Shown here one piece after another: positions 43,200 to 50,179 of a stretch of 50,179 nt of DNA. This stretch comes from Parashewanella sp049608225. GTDB lineage: Bacteria; Pseudomonadota; Gammaproteobacteria; Enterobacterales; Shewanellaceae. The DNA lies in assembly GCA_049608225.1 (NCBI GenBank), contig JBMYXI010000018.1:1-50179 (forward strand). Direction: 5' to 3'. How positions within the stretch are numbered: position 1 is the first letter of the stretch; each line of letters opens with the position of its first letter. The notes under the pieces are model-generated. The model was not told the origin of the DNA. It saw only the letters and a program-made list of their open reading frames with translations, and made no database searches. Both the position numbers and the translations under genes were made by a program.

Positions 43200-45136
43200 T
43201 GGCCAGTGATTTATTGAGTATCGGACGTACAGGGCTACAAGCGTCGCAAATCCAATTAGGTGTAACCAGTAATAATATTGCCAACGTCAATACTGAAGGT
43301 TATCACCGTCAAGTTGGTACTCAATCTGCGCTACATGCCACAAAAATTGGTAATCATTACGTTGGCACAGGTAGCTATGTTAGTGATGTCAAGCGGATCT
43401 ACAACGACTTTGCTGCTCGTGAATTGCGTATTGGTCAAACTGGGTTATCTGAAGCGCAAACCAAACTGTCCAAATTATCTGAAATGGATGAGCTGTACTC
43501 AAAAATTGGTAAAGCCATTCCAGACAGTTTGACCGATCTCCAAAGCAACATTAATCGCCTTGGCGATAACCCAGATGATATTGGCGTTCGAACCAGTATT
43601 TTATCTACTGCGAAACACCTTGCTAAATCGGTTAATCAAATGAGCGATCGTTTAGCAAATCAGTTCAAGAACACCAATGAACAAATTGATGTGTCGACCC
43701 AGCGTATTAATGCATTAACCAAAGCCATTGGTGAAGTGAATCGAGAGTTGATGGAAGGTGGTAGTGACAATAGCCAATTGCTCGACCGTCAAGATACGTT
43801 AATTAAAGAACTCAGTGAATACGCCAGTATTAATGTCATCCCGTTAGAAACAGGGGCAAAAAGTGTCATGTTGGGGGGCTCGGTGATGTTGGTGTCTGGT
43901 GAAGTCACTATGGAATTGTCAACAAAACCTGGCGATCCCAATGCCAATGAAACACAATTGGTTGCCAAAGCCGGTGACAGCGAAACCTTAATATCAAGCA
44001 AAAGCTTGGGGGGAAAACTTGGTGGGTTAATTGAGTTTCGCCAGCAAACCATTATCCCTGCTCAACAAGAACTTGGACAATTCGCACTAGGCGTCGCTGA
44101 TTCGTTCAATCAAGCACAAGCAAAAGGGCTTGATTTGAATGGTGAGATAGGCAAGCCGTTATTCACTGATATTAATTCAGCAGAAATGTCTCACGGCAGA
44201 GTGGCAAAATTTTCTGATAATACTGGCACAGCCAGTTTAGCGGTTGATATTACCGATGTTAAAAAACTTTCGGGTTCACAATACGAATTAAGTTTTAAGA
44301 CGCCATCTGAATATAAGCTCACTGACAGCAAAACGGGTAAAGAGCAATTACTGACACTGGATACGAGCACCACGCCAAATCAACTTAATGGCGCGGACGG
44401 CTTTAGCATCAAGTTGAATTCAGGCGCTTTTGCCAATGGTGATAAATTTAGCATTCGTCCAAACTCGGGGGCTGCCAGTGGCTTAAGTATTGCGATGAAA
44501 GATCCCAAAGACATCGCAGCCAGTCAGCCAAAAATCACTGCCAAAGCCGGTAATTCAGGTAACACTGAAGTTAAGTTAACCGCTATATCTAATCGCAATG
44601 CCGCCAATTTTCCCAAAGATGGTAAACAGCTGACATTTGAGATCAACACCTCGGCTAATCCAAAAACCTTCACCGTAAGAGATAAAGACAACAACATTGT
44701 TGGCAGCGCTAACCAAACATTCACTGGTAATAAAATTAGCGCTCACGGTATTGAATTTGAAGTGAGTTCAACAGCAGGGGCAACCGACAGCTTTACCTTT
44801 GATTTGTCAGTTAATAGAGGTGATAACCGCAACGCCACTGAAATGTCAAAGCTGGCGACTAATTTCAAAATGAATGATGGTGCCACTTCGCTGATTGATG
44901 TTTATCAAAACACTAAGTTGGAAATTGGCAGCAAAACCAGTTCAGCACAAATTCAAGTTAATAGCGCAACCTCAGTTTATCGACAAGCGGAAAACCGTGT
45001 TCAAAGTGAGTCGGGTGTCAACCTTGACGAAGAAGCAGCCAATCTAATGCGATTCCAAAAATCTTATCAAGCATCGGCAAGAGTGATGACGGTTGCCCAG
45101 CAAATGTTTGACAGTCTATTAAGCGCGGTTCGCTAA
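43199..45136 (+). CDS. flgK: Hook-filament junction protein FlgK
   Basis: 645 residues. The N-terminal helices include LQASQIQLGVTSNNIANVNT, and the C-terminus has SGVNLDEEAANLMRFQKSYQ, the conserved ends of HAP1. The middle, rich in Ser, Thr and Asn, is the surface domain. It is exported as a client of FlgN and forms the first junction zone between hook and filament. It overlaps flgJ by one base and is followed 9 bp later by flgL. Confidence 0.94.
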   Translation: MASDLLSIGRTGLQASQIQLGVTSNNIANVNTEGYHRQVGTQSALHATKIGNHYVGTGSYVSDVKRIYNDFAARELRIGQTGLSEAQTKLSKLSEMDELYSKIGKAIPDSLTDLQSNINRLGDNPDDIGVRTSILSTAKHLAKSVNQMSDRLANQFKNTNEQIDVSTQRINALTKAIGEVNRELMEGGSDNSQLLDRQDTLIKELSEYASINVIPLETGAKSVMLGGSVMLVSGEVTMELSTKPGDPNANETQLVAKAGDSETLISSKSLGGKLGGLIEFRQQTIIPAQQELGQFALGVADSFNQAQAKGLDLNGEIGKPLFTDINSAEMSHGRVAKFSDNTGTASLAVDITDVKKLSGSQYELSFKTPSEYKLTDSKTGKEQLLTLDTSTTPNQLNGADGFSIKLNSGAFANGDKFSIRPNSGAASGLSIAMKDPKDIAASQPKITAKAGNSGNTEVKLTAISNRNAANFPKDGKQLTFEINTSANPKTFTVRDKDNNIVGSANQTFTGNKISAHGIEFEVSSTAGATDSFTFDLSVNRGDNRNATEMSKLATNFKMNDGATSLIDVYQNTKLEIGSKTSSAQIQVNSATSVYRQAENRVQSESGVNLDEEAANLMRFQKSYQASARVMTVAQQMFDSLLSAVR

Positions 45137-45145
45137 GGATTCATC

Positions 45146-46351
45146 ATGAGAATTTCTACTCAACAATTTCAAAAACTCAGCATTAACAGCGTACTTGATC
45201 GTCAAGCGGCGACCAGTAAATTACTCGATCAAATCTCTTCTGGTAAGCGGGTGCAAACCGCCGCAGACGATCCTGTCGCTTCTGTTGCAATTGACAATTT
45301 GAAACAGCAAAACGCCTTGTCATCTCAATACTTAAAAAATATTGATTACGCCAAAAATCACTTAGCACAAACAGAATCACATCTAGGTAGTGCTGAATCG
45401 ATTGCTAGAACACTTAAAGATCAAATGCTCACCATGCAAAACGGTACCCATACCGATGCCGAGCGGCAAAGTATTGCCAAAAAAATGCGTGGTGATTTGG
45501 AAGCGCTATTGTCGATAGCAAATAAACGTGATGAATCAGGAAATTATTTGTTTGCAGGCTTTAAAACAGGTGAAAAGCCCTTCGAGTTTGATAATTCTTC
45601 ACCAGCGAAGATCGCCTATAAGGGGGACGATGGTGTCCGTAATTCCGTCGTAGCAGAAGATGTTGTTATTAGCTCTAACGTGTCAGGAAGTCGTGCCTTT
45701 ATGGAGGGCAAAAATGCCCTTGGTGATTATGCCGCCAAATATTCGGCAAATCAAAGCGGCAAGTTTCAAATCACAGAGGCAAAAATTGTCAATTCTTCGA
45801 CACATTCTCCGGCTAACTACAGTTTTCACTTTACTGATAACGGCTCAGGTGGCGTCAATGTCGAAGTAAAAAACGGCACAACAACTGTAGTCGCACCACA
45901 AACATTCAATGCTGATAAACCTATCTCTTTCAATGGCATTGAAATTAAGTTCGACGGCAAGCCCAAAGCGGGTGACAGCGTGTCGATAGAGCCTAAATCC
46001 AACAGCAATATCTTCGACACAGTCTCGAAAGCTATCCACTTACTTGAGAAAGGTAATGTGCAATCTGAAGCCGGAAAAGCAGAGTTGGCACAACTATTGA
46101 ATAATGTAAATCAAGATATTGAACAGATAGGGCTTGCAAGAAGTGAAGCAGGCATCAATCTGAAAAATACTGACAGTTATATCAAACAACATACAGATGC
46201 CAAATTAAGCAACACCTCGGCACTGTCAAAGTTGGAAGATTTAGATACCGCTTCAGCGATCAGTGAGCTGAATAAGCAACAACTGGCACTGCAAGCAGCG
46301 TCGCGTTTATTTAATAAAGTTGGCAACACATCCTTGTTCGACTTTTTGTAA
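45146..46351 (+). CDS. flgL: Hook-filament junction protein FlgL
   Basis: A 401-residue second junction protein. It has a flagellin-like N-terminus (MRISTQQFQKLSINSVLDRQ, then QISSGKRVQTAADDPVAS) and a C-terminal helix ending LQAASRLFNKV. AAGGA precedes the ATG. It caps FlgK and receives the first flagellins. The flagellin genes begin 72 bp downstream. Confidence 0.93.
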   Translation: MRISTQQFQKLSINSVLDRQAATSKLLDQISSGKRVQTAADDPVASVAIDNLKQQNALSSQYLKNIDYAKNHLAQTESHLGSAESIARTLKDQMLTMQNGTHTDAERQSIAKKMRGDLEALLSIANKRDESGNYLFAGFKTGEKPFEFDNSSPAKIAYKGDDGVRNSVVAEDVVISSNVSGSRAFMEGKNALGDYAAKYSANQSGKFQITEAKIVNSSTHSPANYSFHFTDNGSGGVNVEVKNGTTTVVAPQTFNADKPISFNGIEIKFDGKPKAGDSVSIEPKSNSNIFDTVSKAIHLLEKGNVQSEAGKAELAQLLNNVNQDIEQIGLARSEAGINLKNTDSYIKQHTDAKLSNTSALSKLEDLDTASAISELNKQQLALQAASRLFNKVGNTSLFDFL

Positions 46352-46423
46352 TGAACAAGAGATAGCAAAAGTTAACTGATTGGCCAAGCAAGCATCTTTG
46401 GCTGAATAGGAAAGGGAAAAAAG

Positions 46424-47635
46424 ATGATTAGTGTAAATACTAACGTTACTTCAATGAAAGCCCAAGCAAACTTAGGGAAAGCCAACATGGGGGTGCAAAC
46501 GTCTATGGAGCGCCTTGCTTCGGGTATGCGCATTAACAGCGCCAAAGATGATGCCGCAGGTTTACAGATATCTAATCGCTTAACCAGCCAAATAAATGGC
46601 TTAAGTGTTGCTAAACGAAATGCTAATGACGGTATTTCTATTGCGCAAACTGCTGAAGGCTCGTTGCAAGAATCGACTAATATTTTGCAGCGTATGCGTG
46701 ATTTATCGCTGCAATCTGCTAACGGCTCAAATTCATCAAAAGATCGTGCAGCCATGCAAAAAGAGATGTCAGCGCTGCAGTCAGAATTAACTCGTATTGC
46801 TGAAACTACCACGTTTGGTGGGCAAAAATTGCTTAATGGCTCTTATGGTAAGCAAGCATTTCAGGTTGGCTCAAATGCCAATGAAACCATTTCACTTGAA
46901 TTGGAAGATGTCAGCGCCAGTGAGATTGGTAAGTCAACCCGTAAGGCTGGAACACAGCAAATATCAGGTGCAAATGCTACAGCCATTTTTACACCTGCAG
47001 GCGGTCCGCCCACAACCGATAATGGCGAAATTGTGTTTGCTTTTACCCCAAAAGGTGGCTCTGAACAAACAATTACTGTTTCCGCAGCGGGTACCGGTAA
47101 CTTAGCCAACTTAGTTAACAAAATTAATGAAGAACTAGGGAAAACCGTTGCAGGTGAGAATATTGGTATTAAAGCGAAAGTGGATGGTAGCAATATTTCT
47201 TTTGAAGGAGAGACTTCAGAGGGATCTGTTTTAGCTATTAAGTCTGCAAAAAATGCACAAAATGCTGCAATACCAGCAATGGCAAACAATGTCATCACTG
47301 CGGCAACAGACACTAAAGTTCCTGTTAGTTCAATTAATATTTCGAAAGAAGATGGCGCGCAAAAGGCCATTGAGATTATCGACGCTGCCATTGAGCAAAT
47401 TGATAACCGTAGGGCTCATCTTGGTGCGGTACAAAATCGCATGAGCCATACCATCAATAACCTTGGCAATATTGAAAACAATGTATCCGATGCTCGAAGT
47501 CGAATACAGGATGTTGATTTTGCAAAAGAAACAGCAATTTTAACTAAGAATCAAATTTTATCGAGAACATCGTCTGCGATGTTAACGCAAGCAAACCAAT
47601 TACCACAGATTGCCCAGTCGCTCTTGGGTAATTAA
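46424..47635 (+). CDS. Flagellin 1
   Basis: A 403-residue filament subunit. The N-terminal D0/D1 region (about 1-165: SVNTNVTSMKAQ, GMRINSAKDDAAGLQISNRL, ESTNILQRMRDLSLQSANG) and C-terminal D1/D0 region (about 310-403: RAHLGAVQNRMSHTINNL to QIAQSLLGN) are standard. The central domain (about 170-305) is shorter than in flagellin 2 and differs in sequence. No good sigma-28 promoter is readable in the 72-bp gap after flgL, so it may depend on transcription from upstream. AAAGGG is the ribosome site. Confidence 0.93.
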   Translation: MISVNTNVTSMKAQANLGKANMGVQTSMERLASGMRINSAKDDAAGLQISNRLTSQINGLSVAKRNANDGISIAQTAEGSLQESTNILQRMRDLSLQSANGSNSSKDRAAMQKEMSALQSELTRIAETTTFGGQKLLNGSYGKQAFQVGSNANETISLELEDVSASEIGKSTRKAGTQQISGANATAIFTPAGGPPTTDNGEIVFAFTPKGGSEQTITVSAAGTGNLANLVNKINEELGKTVAGENIGIKAKVDGSNISFEGETSEGSVLAIKSAKNAQNAAIPAMANNVITAATDTKVPVSSINISKEDGAQKAIEIIDAAIEQIDNRRAHLGAVQNRMSHTINNLGNIENNVSDARSRIQDVDFAKETAILTKNQILSRTSSAMLTQANQLPQIAQSLLGN

Positions 47636-47705
47636 TTGAATTTTAACTATAAATTATGAAAGTGGCCGAGCAGTTGGCTTAGGCTAAATTTTAAGGGGAA
47701 AAACT

Positions 47706-49124
47706 ATGATTAGTGTAAATACTAACGTCACTTCGATGAAAGCCCAAGGAAACTTAGGTAAAGCCAACATGGGCGTGAAAACTTCTATGGAACGCCTTGC
47801 TTCTGGTATGCGCATTAACAGCGCCAAAGATGATGCGGCTGGTCTTCAAATTTCTAACCGTCTAACCAGCCAAATTAATGGTCTTGGTGTCGCAAAACGT
47901 AACGCCAACGATGGTATTTCGATTGCGCAAACAGCAGAAGGTTCACTGCAAGAGTCAACTAACATTTTACAACGTATGCGTGACTTATCGCTGCAATCCG
48001 CCAACGGTTCGAACTCAGCCAAAGACCGTGGCGCCATGCAAAAAGAGTTGTCGGCATTGCAATCAGAATTAACTCGTATTTCTGAAACAACTACGTTTGG
48101 TGGTCAAAAATTATTGGATGGCACTTATGGCACTCAGGCCTTCCAAGTAGGCTCAGAAGCTAATGAAACTATTGATATAAAATTAGGCGATTTTAGCTCG
48201 GATAAAATTGGTGGTGGCAAGGTAACCCTTGCAGGTAGCACAAGACCAGCCAATGCGACTTTACCAACGAGTAACGTGACAGCTGAAACAGATTTATCTT
48301 TTTCAGTTGGAGGTAAAAGCACTGGTAACATCAGTTACGGTGCTAACTCATCAGCGAAGCAAATCGCCGCAGCAGTCAAAACAGCAGCACAAGGCAAAGG
48401 CGTAGAAATTGATGTAAAGGCGGAAACCAAAGTTCAATTTGGTGCGGTTAATGCCGATGGTGTTGTGAGCTTTGATTTGAACGGCCAAGCGATTTCTGCT
48501 GATGTCAAGACAACGGATTTGACTGCATTGGCGAAAGCGGTAAACGATAAATCAGGCGATACAGGTGTCACAGCTAAACTGTCAGATGACAAAGCTTCGA
48601 TCGAGTTTACCGATGCAGACGGCGATGACATCATAATTGAAGATTTCGCAAGTGCGGCTACTGGTAACCAAACTGCAACTTTTGGCGGTCAAACACTAAC
48701 TGAAGGTGGTGCGAATAAATCAAGAGCCATTGGTACTGTTGAGGTGAAAGGTGCGCTAGGTCTAAGTACAAGTGGTGTGAATGCTGATTTAACCGCGACT
48801 ACTACAAATAATACTGTACAAAACATCAATATCTCTACTGCGAAAGGCGCGCAAGATGCGATTAGTGTGATTGATGCGGCGATTGAGCAGATCGATAGTC
48901 AACGTGCGGATTTAGGTGCGGTACAAAACCGTATGGGTCACACTATCAATAACTTAGGTAATATTGAGAACAACGTATCAGATGCACGTAGCCGTATTCA
49001 AGATGTTGACTTTGCAAAAGAAACTGCCAACATGACTAAGCAACAAATCTTGTCACGTACGTCTTCAGCAATGTTGTCGCAAGCAAACCAGTTGCCTCAA
49101 GTTGCACAGCAACTATTAGGATAA
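47706..49124 (+). CDS. Flagellin 2
   Basis: A 472-residue filament subunit with the same conserved ends as flagellin 1 and a longer central domain (about 165-375) containing GGGKVTLAGSTRP and DLSFSVGGKSTGNISYG. Part of this domain is shared almost unchanged in DNA with flagellin 3. AAGGGG lies 7 nt before the ATG. No clear sigma-28 promoter is seen in the 70-bp gap after flagellin 1. A strong terminator follows, so flagellins 1 and 2 may share a transcript. Confidence 0.93.
   Translation: MISVNTNVTSMKAQGNLGKANMGVKTSMERLASGMRINSAKDDAAGLQISNRLTSQINGLGVAKRNANDGISIAQTAEGSLQESTNILQRMRDLSLQSANGSNSAKDRGAMQKELSALQSELTRISETTTFGGQKLLDGTYGTQAFQVGSEANETIDIKLGDFSSDKIGGGKVTLAGSTRPANATLPTSNVTAETDLSFSVGGKSTGNISYGANSSAKQIAAAVKTAAQGKGVEIDVKAETKVQFGAVNADGVVSFDLNGQAISADVKTTDLTALAKAVNDKSGDTGVTAKLSDDKASIEFTDADGDDIIIEDFASAATGNQTATFGGQTLTEGGANKSRAIGTVEVKGALGLSTSGVNADLTATTTNNTVQNINISTAKGAQDAISVIDAAIEQIDSQRADLGAVQNRMGHTINNLGNIENNVSDARSRIQDVDFAKETANMTKQQILSRTSSAMLSQANQLPQVAQQLLG
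48210..48444 (+). repeat. Near-identical flagellin tract (copy in flagellin 2)
   Basis: These 235 bp of flagellin 2 align without gaps to 49945-50179 of flagellin 3 with 7 differences by my count (about 97% identity), and run to the window end. Outside the tract the genes are much less alike at DNA level. Confidence 0.85.
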
Positions 49125-49167
49125 TGATGCTAACAGCGGATACTAGAATCCTATAGTGGGTTTAAAG

Positions 49168-49198
49168 GGCGGTATAGAATTTCTATATCGCCGTTTTT
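49168..49198 (+). terminator. Rho-independent terminator after flagellin 2
   Basis: GGCGGTATAG pairs with CTATATCGCC (one G-T pair) across a 5-nt loop, followed by GTTTTT, 44 bp after the stop. Confidence 0.88.
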
Positions 49199-49337
49199 AT
49201 TTGTCTGTAAAGAAATAATTGGAATGTGTAGCGCTTTGATTAATGTTATTCTTAGTTGAAACCTGAGTTTTTTCACTCGCCTAGAACAGGTTTAAATATC
49301 ACCTCGTTATTTTTAAATCATTTTTTCAAATTTTTCC

Positions 49338-49364
49338 TAAAGTCTGATTTTTCTCTGCCGTTAA
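49338..49364 (+). promoter_or_regulatory. Sigma-28 promoter of flagellin 3
   Basis: TAAAGTCT-N11-GCCGTTAA, one base from the -10 consensus with exact spacing. Predicted transcription begins about 70 nt before the ATG. It is the only flagellin in the window with a clear promoter of this type. Confidence 0.82.
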
Positions 49365-49440
49365 CTTAGTTGTAACCAACATTAATTATCTGACTGAGGC
49401 GCTACAGGACAGTTCAGTCAGGGAAGCAGAGGACAGGATT

Positions 49441-50179
49441 ATGATCTCAGTCAATACTAACGTTACTTCTATGAAAGCCCAAGGCAACCTTGGTAAAGCG
49501 AACATGGGCGTGAAAACTTCTATGGAGCGTCTCGCATCGGGTATGCGTATTAATAGTGCCAAAGATGATGCGGCAGGTCTTCAAATTTCTAACCGTCTAA
49601 CTAGCCAGATTAATGGCTTGGGTGTTGCTAAACGTAACGCAAATGATGGCATTTCCATCGCGCAAACTGCGGAAGGTTCAATGCAAGAATCAACTAACAT
49701 CTTGCAACGTATGCGTGACTTATCACTGCAATCAGCTAACGGTTCAAACTCAGCCAAAGACCGTAACGCAATGCAAAAAGAAATTGGTGCATTGCAAGAT
49801 GAATTAACTCGTATTTCTGAAACCACTTCTTTTGGTGGTCAGAAATTACTGGATGGCACTTATGGCAAACAGTCATTTCAAGTTGGCTCAGAAGCGGGTG
49901 AAACTATCGACATTGAGTTAAAAGATGTTGGTGCAGATAAGTTAGGTGGTGGCAAGGTAACACTTGCAGGTAGCACAAGACCTGCTAATGCGACTTTGCC
50001 AACGAGTAACGTGACAGCTGAAACAGATTTATCTTTTTCAGTTGGTGGTAAAAGCACTGGTAACATCAGTTACGGTGTTAACTCATCAGCGAAGCAAATC
50101 GCCGCAGCAGTCAAAACAGCAGCGCAAGGCAAAGGCGTAGAAATTGATGTAAAGGCGGAAACCAAAGTTCAATTTGGTG
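49441..50179 (+). CDS. Flagellin 3, cut by the window end
   Basis: The first 246 codons of a flagellin. The N-terminal D0/D1 region matches flagellins 1 and 2 in protein. Codon choice differs from flagellin 2 at many silent positions. From 49945 onward the central domain becomes nearly identical in DNA to flagellin 2. GAGGACAGGATT precedes the ATG. A separate sigma-28 promoter and the preceding terminator make it an independent transcription unit. Confidence 0.92.
   Translation, partial: MISVNTNVTSMKAQGNLGKANMGVKTSMERLASGMRINSAKDDAAGLQISNRLTSQINGLGVAKRNANDGISIAQTAEGSMQESTNILQRMRDLSLQSANGSNSAKDRNAMQKEIGALQDELTRISETTSFGGQKLLDGTYGKQSFQVGSEAGETIDIELKDVGADKLGGGKVTLAGSTRPANATLPTSNVTAETDLSFSVGGKSTGNISYGVNSSAKQIAAAVKTAAQGKGVEIDVKAETKVQFG
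49945..50179 (+). repeat. Near-identical flagellin tract (copy in flagellin 3)
   Basis: Partner of 48210-48444 in flagellin 2, with a constant 1735-bp offset and no gaps. It probably continues past the window end. Confidence 0.85.

Noticed and set aside
46861..47391. 176-codon minus-strand frame inside flagellin 1
   Set aside because: Shadow of the flagellin reading frame. The flagellin homology is unmistakable and similar antisense frames occur in the other flagellins.
47650..47700. Possible sigma-28 promoter before flagellin 2 (GCCGAGCA)
   Set aside because: The -10 matches only in its first half and no TAAA lies at the right distance. A similar GCCAAGCA occurs before flagellin 1, so it may be a duplicated leader rather than a promoter.

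Overview
The window looks like a chromosome segment of a low-GC marine gammaproteobacterium of the Shewanella/Parashewanella type. This is inferred from gene content and order: an ArcA regulator next to a DUF3293 gene and lysine-sensitive aspartokinase, and a polar-flagellum locus with flgT/flgO/flgP beside flgNMA, cheV-cheR and flgB to flgL, followed by tandem flagellins. No rRNA, CRISPR array, intact insertion sequence or prophage was seen.

Bases 1-13600 are mixed metabolic and accessory genes. They hold a DAACS-family symporter with altered substrate and sodium residues, two related tandem genes of unknown function, fbp, a divergent Bcr/CflA-type MFS transporter and LysR regulator, a secreted dipeptidyl peptidase IV, an unrecognised gene, arcA, a DUF3293 gene and lysC. 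Bases 13700-21100 hold a TonB-dependent receptor, an HNH endonuclease-domain protein, a small membrane protein, a Cache-type chemoreceptor with a flagellar (sigma-28) promoter, and tRNA-Arg(CCT). Bases 21230-25040 are a ferric-iron ABC importer operon (fbpABC-like) behind a near-consensus Fur box.

Bases 25047-50179 are the flagellar region: flgT | flgO-flgP, a small secreted orphan, flgN-flgM-flgA on the minus strand, then cheV, cheR, flgBCDE, flgFGHIJ, flgK, flgL and three flagellin genes, the last cut by the window edge. Sigma-28-type promoters (TAAA-N15-GCCGATAA) are readable before flgM, cheV, flgO, the chemoreceptor and the third flagellin. Sigma-54-type promoters (GG-N10-GC) are readable before flgB and flgF.

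The most unusual points are these. (1) The flgBCDE/flgFGHIJ series is split by about 3.6 kb holding two opposite-strand paralogous secreted proteins of unknown function with conserved ends and a diverged middle, plus a 267-bp MITE-like element. flgF has its own sigma-54 promoter just after the insertion. (2) A collapsed 40-bp copy of the same MITE lies in front of lysC. (3) Flagellins 2 and 3 share a central-domain tract that is about 97% identical in DNA, although their normally more conserved 5' ends are only about 85% identical, which suggests recent gene conversion.
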